Of a stretch of DNA of 19,534 nt, positions 8,164 through 15,244 are shown piece after piece (position 1 is the first letter of the stretch; the number at the start of each line of letters is the position of its first letter). Under the pieces are notes generated by a model. It was not told the origin of the DNA and made no database searches. It worked only from the letters and a program-made list of their open reading frames with translations. The DNA is from an uncultured Senegalimassilia sp. (lineage in GTDB: Bacteria > Actinomycetota > Coriobacteriia > Coriobacteriales > Eggerthellaceae): assembly GCA_937925385.1 (NCBI GenBank), contig CALEWN010000101.1, positions 1 through 19,534 on the forward strand, given 5' to 3'. Position numbers and translations under genes: made by a program.

Positions 8164-8402
8164 CGCCAACGGCCGCAGGCGCGCCACGGCAGGCGCGCAA
8201 CGGCGGGGCAAGCTCGACGGCTGGGCGAAGGAGGCGGGTGCAAGAGGAGCACTCGGAAGGCGGCGACCGCGCAAGGCAGGCTCAGCCCCCGACGCGAAAG
8301 CGGCGAGCAGGTAAGGGTCACCCCACGCCGGGCGGCAGCCCGGCAAGGCGGACGCAGCGCGCGACCCCAAAAGAGGCAAAGTGAGGAGCTTGCCGCAAAC
8401 GC

Positions 8403-8436
8403 AAAAAAGGCGTGCCTCCACATACGGAAGCACGCC
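8403..8436 (-). terminator. Intrinsic terminator of the yedE - TusA-like - DUF3343 operon
   Basis: A 7-bp stem (8409-8415 against 8430-8436) with a further TCC/GGA pairing inside the loop is followed on the minus strand by six T. It lies 32 bases past the stop of the DUF3343 gene and marks the end of the three-gene operon. Confidence 0.8.
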
Positions 8437-8467
8437 CCCTTCGACGTGTTATATAGGTACGCGAGGG

Positions 8468-8707
8468 TCACAGCTCGAGCACGACAGCCTGCTCGAGCTC
8501 GATGCCGCTACGTTGCGCCAACGAATCCAGCAGCTCAGCCGCAGCCTCGGGCTCGAGCCACGCCATGCCGCATCCCGCCGAAAGCTGCCGCGGGATGGGT
8601 GCAAGGCGGCCGCGAAAGCCCTCGCCTACGGCCGCCTGCTTGAAGGCGAGCGCGTCAGTGGTGGTATGGAACGACGCCACCGCCGTCCTCACCTTCCGCC
8701 GCGCCAT
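8468..8707 (-). CDS. DUF3343 protein, putative Se/S carrier
   Basis: This gene predicts a 79-residue cytoplasmic protein of the DUF3343 family, often annotated as a putative selenium/sulfur carrier. The visible family pattern is an N-terminal strand and helix (VASFHTTTDALAFKQAA, 10-26), PIPRQLSAGCGMAW (38-50) with the single conserved Cys46, and a C-terminal beta strand. It starts three bases after the TusA-like gene, so the two are almost certainly co-transcribed. Together with YedE this is a recurrent gene set in bacteria that handle selenium. A carrier role is inferred from that association; the biochemistry of the family is not well established. It is the last gene before the terminator. 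Confidence 0.82.
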   Translation of the reverse strand: MARRKVRTAVASFHTTTDALAFKQAAVGEGFRGRLAPIPRQLSAGCGMAWLEPEAAAELLDSLAQRSGIELEQAVVLEL

Positions 8708-8710
8708 GGG

Positions 8711-8917
8711 TTAGGCGATCTCGATCACGAAATCGTCGCCGACGCGCTGCGCCGTCGCCGTGCGCTTGCGCTTCTTCGCCAACGAGCAGATGCTGTCGCG
8801 CGCCACGGTGTTGCTCACCGTCACCTTGATGGGCTCGGAGCCGCCCTTTTTCATGGCGTTCATGGTCAGGATGACCGGTTCGGGGCAGGAAAGCCCACGG
8901 GCGTCAACTTCGATCAT
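8711..8917 (-). CDS. yedF: TusA/SirA-family sulfurtransferase-like protein (YedF type)
   Basis: This gene predicts a 68-residue TusA-fold protein. The signature DARGLSCPEPVILTMNAM (5-22) carries the conserved sulfur- or selenium-accepting Cys11 in the CPxP motif. The rest follows the family beta-alpha-beta-alpha-beta-beta pattern and ends in DDFVIEIA. TusA itself relays persulfide sulfur for tRNA thiolation. The TusA-like proteins next to YedE are thought to deal with selenium or with sulfur for other uses, which fits the flanking YedE and DUF3343 genes. The ATG has AAAGGAC about six bases upstream. The gap to yedE is 51 bases and to DUF3343 three bases. The exact acceptor is unknown. Confidence 0.87.
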   Translation of the reverse strand: MIEVDARGLSCPEPVILTMNAMKKGGSEPIKVTVSNTVARDSICSLAKKRKRTATAQRVGDDFVIEIA

Positions 8918-8968
8918 TTGAAGTCCTTTCGGTAAATGAACTGGGGAAATACGCTTGCAGCTTATACG

Positions 8969-10069
8969 CTACGCGGCGTTCTTCTGCTTGCGCACGTTCA
9001 CGATGGCGATGACGAACAGCACCACGATGCAGCACACGAGCACGATCTGGCCCGCAACGCTTGGGCCGCCCAGGACGACGGCCTTCTCGGCGGTTGCAGC
9101 GGAGGCGGCAGCGCCCGCCAGGCCGAAGTTGTGGGCGAAGGCAGCGCCGATGAGCATGCCAACGAAGGTGACGGCGGCATCGCAGGAGCCCTGGCCGGCC
9201 AGCGTCATCTGGCGCAGCGGGCAGCCGCCGGCCAGCGTGGCGCCAAAGCCCACGGCGTACAGGCCCAGGATGTTCCACAGGTGCTGGGAGTGGGCGATGG
9301 GCTGGCCGTCGAAGCTGAGCTTGAAGCCGCCAGTGGCCAGGTTGAACACCACCATGACCACGAACAGGCCGGCGATGGGCAGCATCAGGTCGAAGTCGCG
9401 CATGAGGAAGATGTTGCGGACGGAGCCGGCGAAGCAGATGCGGACCTTCTGCGCCAGGGCGCCGATCACGAGAGCGGTCACCAGGGCGATGAGCACGGGG
9501 GCATGCTTGGAGCCCGGGCCGGCCTGGCTGACGGCGAACACGCCGGCGAAGACGCTGATGCACAGGCCGATGATCAGCAGCACGGGCAGAACGGCGCCGG
9601 CTGTCTTGTTCGTGTCATGCTCGCGGCCCAGGGAGTAGCCCTTCTTCAGGAAGAACGTGCCCGTGGCAACGCCCAGGACGAAGCCGATGAGGCCGACCCA
9701 AGCGTTCAGGTCGCCGGCGGCCATGCGCAGCACCATGCGCAGCGGGCAGCCCAGGAAGATGAGGGCGCCGATCATCATGATGAAGCCCAGGACGAATCGG
9801 GTCATGGGAGAAGAACCAGCCGTGGAGCGATACTCGCGCGTGGCCAGGGCGATCAGGAACGAGCCGACAACCAGGCCGACGATCTCGGGGCGGAAGTACT
9901 GCACCGTCTCGGTGGTCTGCAGCTTCATGGAGCCCGCCATGTCGCGGATGAAGCACGCGGCGCACATGGCCATGTTGGCGGGGTTGCCGGAGAAGGCCAG
10001 GAGCGCCATTCCGAGGCCGACCAGCACGCCGACCAGGGCCAAGCCCTTTTTGCTGTTGAGGAAATCCAA
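8969..10069 (-). CDS. yedE: YedE-family putative selenium transporter (YeeE/YedE superfamily)
   Basis: This gene predicts a 366-residue membrane protein with about nine to ten hydrophobic segments. Two YeeE/YedE modules are visible, each with paired cysteine motifs: CAACF (36-40) with GCPLRM (107-112), and CFAGS (212-216) with GCPLRQ (282-287). These conserved cysteines are the transport feature of YeeE, which takes up thiosulfate. The two-module YedE form next to TusA-like and DUF3343 genes is the form associated with selenium metabolism. The substrate is inferred from that association. The start is a TTG with AAAGGGA about seven bases upstream; no better in-frame ATG lies near. It is the first gene of a three-gene operon, with a leader of about 240 bases. 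Confidence 0.9.
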   Translation of the reverse strand: MDFLNSKKGLALVGVLVGLGMALLAFSGNPANMAMCAACFIRDMAGSMKLQTTETVQYFRPEIVGLVVGSFLIALATREYRSTAGSSPMTRFVLGFIMMIGALIFLGCPLRMVLRMAAGDLNAWVGLIGFVLGVATGTFFLKKGYSLGREHDTNKTAGAVLPVLLIIGLCISVFAGVFAVSQAGPGSKHAPVLIALVTALVIGALAQKVRICFAGSVRNIFLMRDFDLMLPIAGLFVVMVVFNLATGGFKLSFDGQPIAHSQHLWNILGLYAVGFGATLAGGCPLRQMTLAGQGSCDAAVTFVGMLIGAAFAHNFGLAGAAASAATAEKAVVLGGPSVAGQIVLVCCIVVLFVIAIVNVRKQKNAA

Positions 10070-10228
10070 GGAAGTCCCTTTCTATACATAAAGATGAATC
10101 GTTCGCATTCGATCCTCCGTCGCGCATGCGCACGCGCGGGCCACGAGCCCACGGGGACGACAAGGCAGAACGCCCAAAACGCCATTCGAAACGGAAAACA
10201 ATGCAAGCCGCGTCAAAGCGCGGCGAAA

Positions 10229-10304
10229 TCGACGCCTAGCAGAATGCGTCGGATGCGGGTAGAAAGCCCTTAGCAGAATGATCGCGCTAGCAGAATTCGC
10301 GCGA
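10229..10304 (-). promoter_or_regulatory. Selenium-operon leader element: three ATTCTGCTA repeats, two as hairpin loops
   Basis: The minus-strand leader of yedE has three direct copies of ATTCTGCTA (10288-10296, 10271-10279, 10237-10245). Copy one lies in an 11-base loop closed by a 6-bp stem (10282-10287 against 10299-10304). Copy three lies in a 10-base loop closed by a different 6-bp stem (10230-10235 against 10246-10251). Copy two has no evident stem. The stems differ in sequence while the loops agree, which suggests a binding site read in RNA, although a DNA operator is also possible. No binding protein is identifiable. Confidence 0.45.
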
Positions 10305-10315
10305 ACCAATGATGC

Positions 10316-10344
10316 ATTGTAAGGAGGCAGCAGCTTCGTGTCAA
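10316..10344 (-). promoter_or_regulatory. Near-consensus sigma-70 promoter of the selenium operon
   Basis: On the minus strand TTGACA (10339-10344) is followed after exactly 17 bases by TACAAT (10316-10321): a perfect -35 and a five-of-six -10. The expected start is near 10309, about 240 bases upstream of yedE. The repeated leader element begins within about 15 bases of that start, where a repressor or an RNA-binding regulator could act. Confidence 0.75.
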
Positions 10345-10541
10345 AGGCAGCGGGCGCTAATCCTCCCCGATCGGCAGGGAGGGCGTTTGCGCAAGCGTTG
10401 CTCATAAGGTTTGCCATGGGTTTGCCTATAGGACCCTCGTGGCATTGTCATTGCGTCGCCTACGGGGTCCCGCAGTGCTACCACGGCATCGTTCTGAAGC
10501 ACCATCAATTTGTGAAGGTTCTGTGATTGGAAATCATTTGC

Positions 10542-10570
10542 TTGCATCACGACTTGATGGCGCGTATAGT
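10542..10570 (+). promoter_or_regulatory. Sigma-70-type promoter of tRNA-fMet
   Basis: TTGCAT (10542-10547) and TATAGT (10565-10570) are separated by 17 bases. The expected start lies about 48 bases before the mature tRNA. The rest of 10345-10541 shows nothing recognisable. Confidence 0.65.
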
Positions 10571-10624
10571 TCCTTCTTGCAGCTTTTCCGAAACACTCAG
10601 TTTCGTGAAAAGCGGGTCATATAT

Positions 10625-10701
10625 TGCGGGGTGGAGCAGTCTGGTAGCTCGCCGGGCTCATAACCCGGAGGCCGTAGGTTCAAATCCTGCCCCCGCGACC
10701 A
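10625..10701 (+). tRNA. Initiator tRNA-fMet (anticodon CAT), CCA encoded
   Basis: A 77-base cloverleaf has acceptor TGCGGGG against CCCCGCG, D arm GAGC/GCTC, anticodon stem CCGGG/CCCGG with loop CTCATAA, T arm GTAGG/CCTGC, discriminator A and encoded CCA. Three initiator features are present: the run of three G:C pairs at the base of the anticodon stem, the A11-U24 pair, and no Watson-Crick pair at position 1-72 (here U-G). It is followed by a recombinase remnant, so its 3' end is a likely integration site. Confidence 0.95.
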
Positions 10702-10710
10702 AAAGTATCA

Positions 10711-10754
10711 GCAGGTCAGCAAGCTTTTTCAGGCGGCTGGCCTGCTTTCTTTCC
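10711..10754 (+). terminator. Intrinsic terminator of tRNA-fMet
   Basis: A 10-bp stem with one G-U pair (10711-10720 against 10736-10745) is followed by TTTCTTTCC. It starts 9 bases after the CCA end of the tRNA. Confidence 0.7.
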
Positions 10755-10760
10755 TCGGGG

Positions 10761-11105
10761 TTATGAGTGTCGAGGGGACATTTCGAGGGACTTCTTGCCC
10801 TCCGCACCCTCGTCTACCTGGACGTTCTCGCCGCTCAGGATGCTGCCGAGCAGGTCTGCCGCCTCGTGGTCCTTCTCCGGTATGGCGTGGGCGTACCAGC
10901 CGAGCGTGATGCTCGCATTGGCGTGGCCAAGGCGGGTCTGAACGGTCTTGGCGTCCACCCCGTTGGCGAGCAGCTGGGTGGCCTGGGTGTGCCGGAGCTC
11001 GTGAAACTTCAGGCCCTCGAAGCCGTGCTCCTTGCCCTGCGCGGCCGTGAAGGTTGACTCCCTGCGCCATGGGCGGCGTGTGGCACGGACGGCCCGAGCG
11101 CACAC
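10761..11105 (-). pseudogene. C-terminal catalytic remnant of a tyrosine recombinase (integrase)
   Basis: About 85 residues match the catalytic end of a phage-type tyrosine recombinase. They contain box II FHELRHTQATQLL (H35, R38, H39), the LGH motif (H61) and the nucleophile in WYAHA (Y71). Homology seems to begin near PWRRES (about 12-17). Upstream of 11075 no frame shows the first catalytic Arg box or the N-terminal arm-binding and core-binding domains, where a complete enzyme has about 350-400 residues. The fragment therefore cannot be active on its own. It ends 60 bases from tRNA-fMet and points toward it, the usual arrangement of an integrase beside its tRNA attachment site. The open frame begins with a GTG at 11105, but a true start is doubtful. 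Confidence 0.8.
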
Positions 11106-11425
11106 CCGGAGCGTGGACGGCCGGGCTGCGGACGGGCCGAGGTTGGTAGCGCGCGGCCAGGCCAGCAGCCAGGGGTGGCGGCAAAAATCTCCAAACGCCG
11201 CAACGACGGAAACGATGTGCGTGAGCCGATTCCAACTTTCAGTCCAGCTGTCCTTCTCGTGGTACAGGCTCGCAAAACCGGGCGGCTAGTATTTCTGTCC
11301 GACGTGAGGCGCATACTCGACGGTGTTCTTCTCGTCTGGCCGAGAGTCCGGGAGATTGAGTGTTGACGGCAAAGGACGTGGCGAGCGACGAGCGGCAACT
11401 GGTATCATAGTTAGCTTGCAAGAGA
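11106..11425. other. Decayed or non-coding stretch between integrase remnant and R-M operon
   Basis: There is no gene with recognisable homology in this 320-base stretch, although frames stay open through its GC-rich left half. It is probably the scar where the front of the integrase gene and other island sequence were lost. Composition becomes less GC-rich toward the right, near the promoter of the methylase operon. Confidence 0.4.
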
Positions 11426-11458
11426 TGGTATAGTTGGGCAATTTGTGCAGCTATGCAA
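11426..11458 (+). promoter_or_regulatory. Possible promoter and palindrome before the methylase operon
   Basis: TGGTATAGT (11426-11434) is an extended -10 element about 77 bases before the first methylase gene. A TGGTATCAT lies 26 bases earlier. Just downstream is the partial palindrome TTGTGCAGCTATGCAA (11443-11458), placed where an autoregulating protein could bind. No clear -35 is seen. Confidence 0.35.
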
Positions 11459-11510
11459 ACGGAACTGAAAGGTAGGAGCGTTGGCTGCTGGCGAGGGGCA
11501 TAGCGTGCAC

Positions 11511-12419
11511 ATGACTGCCGTGGACCTGTTCTCAGGTTGCGGCGGTATGTCTCTCGGCTTCGAACGCGCGGGCTTCGATGTGCTCGCCGCCTTCGACAAC
11601 TGGATGCCTGCCATCGAGGTTTACCGGAAGAACTTCAGTCACCCGATATATCAGCAGGATCTTTCCGATGTGGATGCAACTGTCGAGCAAGTGGAAAGAC
11701 TTGCGCCGACTGTCATCTTCGGCGGGCCTCCCTGCCAAGACTTCTCTACCGCAGGACATCAGGACGAGAACGGCGGGCGTGCGATTCTGTCTGTTGCTTA
11801 TGCGACCATCGTTTCCAGGGTAAAGCCCCAATGGTTCGTCATGGAGAACGTGGCGACCATCAAGAACACGAATTCCTTTCAGAGGGCATGTGAGATATTC
11901 TGTGAGGCGGGCTACGGCATAACCTGCAAGGTGCTGAATGCCGCGTACTGCGGTGTTCCTCAGACGCGCAAACGCATGTTTATCGTCGGCGGGCTTGGGG
12001 AGGAAGACGGTTTCCTGGACGAGTCGTTTGATGCCGGACTTACGGACAAGCCCATGACGATTCGTGACTATCTTGGCGATTCGCTAGGCATTGATCACTA
12101 CTTCCGCGTCCCCACCAACTACAGCCGTCGTGGTGTGTTCAGCATCGACGAGCCCTCTATGACCATCAGGGCTATTGATCGACCCATCCCGCCGGGCTAC
12201 AAGGGCAACCCGAAGGATTCGGCATCCGTGAGTGAGGCGCGAATACTGACTCCAAAAGAGCGCAGCTACATCCAGACGTTCCCGGAGGAGTTCGAGTTCT
12301 TCGGTGGAAAGTCCGACGTCAATACGATGATTGGCAATGCCGTCCCGGTCAACCTTGCCAAATACGTGGCTTCCACCCTCATTGCGTATGCCGAGGCGAA
12401 GGGTGGCAATGCGCGATGA
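11511..12419 (+). CDS. Cytosine-C5 DNA methyltransferase, M1 of a LlaJI-type R-M system
   Basis: This gene predicts a 302-residue DNA (cytosine-5) methyltransferase. The motifs run in standard order: I DLFSGCGGMSLGF (5-17, AdoMet binding), IV GGPPCQDFS (71-79, catalytic Cys75), VI ENV (112-114), VIII QTRKRMFIVG (151-160), then the target-recognition region, IX RSYIQTFPEEF (251-261) and X IGNAVPVNLAKYV (274-286). It is strongly similar over its full length to the next gene, which it overlaps by ATGA. The start at ATG 11511 matches the start of the paralogue. GTG at 11505 has GAGGGG six bases upstream and TTG at 11481 has AGGAG, so a slightly longer protein is possible. In LlaJI-type systems this enzyme marks one strand of an asymmetric site. 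It has no separate large recognition domain insertion. Confidence 0.93.
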   Translation: MTAVDLFSGCGGMSLGFERAGFDVLAAFDNWMPAIEVYRKNFSHPIYQQDLSDVDATVEQVERLAPTVIFGGPPCQDFSTAGHQDENGGRAILSVAYATIVSRVKPQWFVMENVATIKNTNSFQRACEIFCEAGYGITCKVLNAAYCGVPQTRKRMFIVGGLGEEDGFLDESFDAGLTDKPMTIRDYLGDSLGIDHYFRVPTNYSRRGVFSIDEPSMTIRAIDRPIPPGYKGNPKDSASVSEARILTPKERSYIQTFPEEFEFFGGKSDVNTMIGNAVPVNLAKYVASTLIAYAEAKGGNAR

Positions 12420-13315
12420 GGGCCGTGGACATTTTCTCTGGCTGCGGCGGGATGTCGCTTGGCTTCGAGCAAGCTGGCGTCGAGGTGCTTGCAGCCTTTG
12501 ACAACTGGCAGCCTGCCGTTGAAATCTACCGCGCGAACTTCGACCATCCCATCTACCAGAAGGATCTCTGCGACGAAGACGCAGTGGAAGTAATCAAGGG
12601 GATGTCTCCCGACCTGATAATGGGCGGACCGCCTTGCCAGGACTATTCAATTGAGGGCAAGCGCGAGCAGGGCGATAGGGCGAACCTTACCATCCGGTTT
12701 GCCGAGATCGTGGTTGGCGTGCGTCCCGAGTGGGTCGTTTTCGAGAACGTCTACAACATCGAGCGTTTCGGAACGCTGCCAAAGATGAAGAAGATGCTGA
12801 GCGACGCGGGCTACGGCCTAACTTCGCGCGTACTCGATGCAAGCCGATGCGGTGTACCGCAGGCAAGGAAGCGTTTCATTCTTGTCGGGCATCTTGACTC
12901 GGAAGACGGCTACTTCGACGAGACGCTGGTCGACGGCATGGCCGACAAGCAGATGACCGTGCGTGACTACCTTGGCGACAAGCTCGGCACGCAGTATTAC
13001 TACATGCACCCGAGGAGCTACGCTCGACGCGGCGTCTTCTCGATTGATGAGCCCTCCGCAACCATCCGTGGCATCAATAGGCCAATACCCGATAACTACA
13101 AGAGGCATCATGCCGATGCTGCGGCAATCGAGGACGGTGTGCGTGCGCTTACGACGAAGGAGCGCAGCTACCTGCAGTCATTTCCTGAAGAGTTCAAACT
13201 CTTTGGCGCAAAGACAAGCGTTGAACTGGCGATAGGGAACGCCGTGCCACCGGCTCTGGCCAAGTATGTGGCAACGCGCGTACTCAGATACGATGAAAGC
13301 GAAGACAAAAAGTAA
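12416..13315 (+). CDS. Cytosine-C5 DNA methyltransferase, M2 of a LlaJI-type R-M system
   Basis: This gene predicts a 299-residue paralogue of the preceding methylase, and its start codon overlaps that gene's stop (ATGA), so the two are translationally coupled. Motifs are I DIFSGCGGMSLGF (5-17), IV GGPPCQDYS (70-78, Cys74), VI ENV (110-112), VIII QARKRFILVG (149-158), IX RSYLQSFPEEFKLFG and X IGNAVPPALAKYV. Similarity to M1 is high even in the variable region (for example RRGVFSIDEPS in both), so the pair looks like an old tandem duplication whose members diverged to read the two strands of one non-palindromic site. A two-methylase arrangement is expected for such sites. The site itself cannot be read from the sequence. 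Confidence 0.93.
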   Translation: MRAVDIFSGCGGMSLGFEQAGVEVLAAFDNWQPAVEIYRANFDHPIYQKDLCDEDAVEVIKGMSPDLIMGGPPCQDYSIEGKREQGDRANLTIRFAEIVVGVRPEWVVFENVYNIERFGTLPKMKKMLSDAGYGLTSRVLDASRCGVPQARKRFILVGHLDSEDGYFDETLVDGMADKQMTVRDYLGDKLGTQYYYMHPRSYARRGVFSIDEPSATIRGINRPIPDNYKRHHADAAAIEDGVRALTTKERSYLQSFPEEFKLFGAKTSVELAIGNAVPPALAKYVATRVLRYDESEDKK

Positions 13316-13318
13316 GAG

Positions 13319-15241
13319 GTGAGCGCCTTGTCGTATTTCAAGAAGATTGACGATTATCAGACGTACTCAGGGCACGACTCTGAATTTCATTACGACTTCA
13401 ACGCCAACAGCGGCGGTGGCCAGGCGTTTCTCGGCGGCAAGATAATCGATACTGTCGGCGTGGCAGCGTCGCCAAGCGAGCTCGAAGGGCGAATCGTAAG
13501 CTTCGCGATACGGCATCGTGAGAGAACTATCGACCTTGGCGGTGAAAACACGTCCTATACCATTGCGCCTCGTGGAGCCGGGAGCCAAAGCATGAAGCTC
13601 GGCGTACAGGGCAACGTGAACCCCAACCTACTCATTGCGGCTGCCCTCATGCTGCCGAAGACTTGCGGGCGGAATATGGCACTCTCGGTTACTGTGTCGC
13701 CGCTCACGACCGAGAACTACTGGCTGCGCTCGATGTGGCTCGACGTAGACCGCACCGGTGTCGGTAGCGCCATTTTTATCCCGAAGGACTTTATCTTTGA
13801 GGGTGGGCTATCTAAAAGGCAGGGCGTGACCACCCAGAGGGATACCGTGATAGGAGACCAGCAGTTCTTCAAACTCGATTACGTTCGCAGGATTGATGAC
13901 ATCGTCGCACTTGCCGATAATGGGACGCTGCCTGACTATGCGGTTGACATACTTGGCTACTACCGCGACGTCTATACAGGTGTCAGAGAGTTTGGCTACG
14001 AAAGCGGAGCGGTAAAAGTTGCCGACCTCATGCGTATGCTTGCGCATGACTACAGCGATGTTTATTCCGGCTACAGCGACCCTCTCGATTTACTTATGGA
14101 ATTGAGCGGGCGCGATGCGAAACAGCCCAAAGCCGCCGTTGAGAAGCCAGCAGAAACACATGAGCCGCGCAACCTCATCTTCTTCGGTGCGCCTGGAACC
14201 GGCAAGTCTTACCAGCTCAACAAGCTGGGGGTCAGAACCAAAGACAACCCTGGCGGCATTTTCCCAGAGGATCACGTCAGACGAGTGACGTTCTATCCTG
14301 ACTACACGTATTCCCAGTTCGTAGGGAACTACCGACCTTTTACCAAGGATGGCCAAATAGGCTATCGCTACATCGCCGGTCCGTTCCTTCAGACCTATCT
14401 CGATGCGTCCCTGCATCCTTATGAGAGCTACCTCATCATCATCGAGGAGCTGAACCGCGCAAATCCTGCCGCTGTGTTCGGCGATATCTTCCAGCTTCTC
14501 GACAGGGATGCGCTTGGGGCGAGCGAGTACGCCGTCAGTGTGCCTATGGAGATGTCCGAGTGCATTGCCGAGGAGCTTGGCAAGCTGGATGAAGCAGCGC
14601 AGAAGAGCATTGAGGACTTCTTTGACCCCGACTTGGACTTCCAGGATTTCTGCGACATGATGCAAAGCCACATAGAGCTGCCGCCCAACATGTTTATCTG
14701 GGCCACCATGAACAGCGCGGATCAGGGCGTGTTCCCCATGGACACCGCCTTCAAGCGGCGGTGGGACTTCCGCTACATGGGCATCAACGAAGGCGAAAAC
14801 GCAACGCCCGCTGTGCTGGGCGGCGAGAAGCTGAGCGATCGAACGGTGGCTTTCGCCGGAGGGCGCGTCGTGTGGAACAAGCTTCGCAAGGCAATAAACA
14901 CGCTGCTGCTCGACTGTGGTGTGAATGAGGACAAGTTGCTTGGACCCTTCTTCCTCTCCCCCGAGGCGCTAAGCGACGAGGTGAACGAGAGCACGGGCGA
15001 AACGCGTTTCGTCTCATCGTTCAAGGACAAGGTGCTGCTCTATCTATACGAAGACGCAGGAAAGATGCGCCGCGGAGATATCTTCTGGAACAAGGAGGCA
15101 ACTTTCGCCGACGTTTGCGACAAGTTCAAGAGCGACGGTATCGGCGCATTCGCTCAGCAGAGCAAGAAGGGCAAGAGCGTCTTTGGCAGCGTGCTTGTGA
15201 ATACCGAAGTCGATAAACCTATCCAGGCCGACGAGGACTAA
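13319..15241 (+). CDS. McrB-like AAA+ GTPase, R1 subunit of a LlaJI-type restriction enzyme
   Basis: This gene predicts a 640-residue protein. Residues 1 to about 283 form an N-terminal region with no motif I recognise; in LlaJI R1 proteins this part binds the target DNA. An AAA+ domain of the McrB type follows: Walker A GAPGTGKS (290-297), Walker B YLIIIEELNRAN (371-382), the McrB signature MNSADQG (464-470; usually MNTADRS) and FKRRWDF (478-484) for the arginine-finger region. In the McrBC class this motor uses GTP, forms a ring, and activates the nuclease encoded next. It starts 3 bases after the M2 stop. The GTG start at 13319 lacks a good ribosome site; TTG at 13328, preceded by AGGTGA, may be the true start (637 residues). 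Confidence 0.88.
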   Translation: MSALSYFKKIDDYQTYSGHDSEFHYDFNANSGGGQAFLGGKIIDTVGVAASPSELEGRIVSFAIRHRERTIDLGGENTSYTIAPRGAGSQSMKLGVQGNVNPNLLIAAALMLPKTCGRNMALSVTVSPLTTENYWLRSMWLDVDRTGVGSAIFIPKDFIFEGGLSKRQGVTTQRDTVIGDQQFFKLDYVRRIDDIVALADNGTLPDYAVDILGYYRDVYTGVREFGYESGAVKVADLMRMLAHDYSDVYSGYSDPLDLLMELSGRDAKQPKAAVEKPAETHEPRNLIFFGAPGTGKSYQLNKLGVRTKDNPGGIFPEDHVRRVTFYPDYTYSQFVGNYRPFTKDGQIGYRYIAGPFLQTYLDASLHPYESYLIIIEELNRANPAAVFGDIFQLLDRDALGASEYAVSVPMEMSECIAEELGKLDEAAQKSIEDFFDPDLDFQDFCDMMQSHIELPPNMFIWATMNSADQGVFPMDTAFKRRWDFRYMGINEGENATPAVLGGEKLSDRTVAFAGGRVVWNKLRKAINTLLLDCGVNEDKLLGPFFLSPEALSDEVNESTGETRFVSSFKDKVLLYLYEDAGKMRRGDIFWNKEATFADVCDKFKSDGIGAFAQQSKKGKSVFGSVLVNTEVDKPIQADED

Positions 15242-15244
15242 CGC

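Larger units (their letters stand above)
8108..8467. other. Intergenic stretch between acetamidase and DUF3343 genes
   Basis: This very GC-rich 360-base stretch holds no credible gene. It carries the acetamidase leader with a possible -10 and, at its right end, the terminator of the selenium operon. Bases 8165-8400 show nothing recognisable. Confidence 0.6.

Noticed and set aside
7127..8314. A 395-residue open frame on the plus strand
   Set aside because: It is antisense to the acetamidase/formamidase gene and extends into non-coding GC-rich sequence. It shows no motif.
8936..10273. A 445-residue open frame on the plus strand
   Set aside because: It is antisense to yedE and is an artefact of codon bias. 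The real gene shows the YedE cysteine motifs.
10082..10417. A 111-residue frame on the minus strand upstream of yedE
   Set aside because: It spans the promoter and the repeated leader element and has no ribosome site or recognisable domain.
10338..10526. A 62-residue frame starting with GTG, ten bases after AAGGAGG
   Set aside because: The apparent ribosome site lies inside the spacer of the near-consensus minus-strand promoter of the selenium operon, and the peptide resembles nothing.
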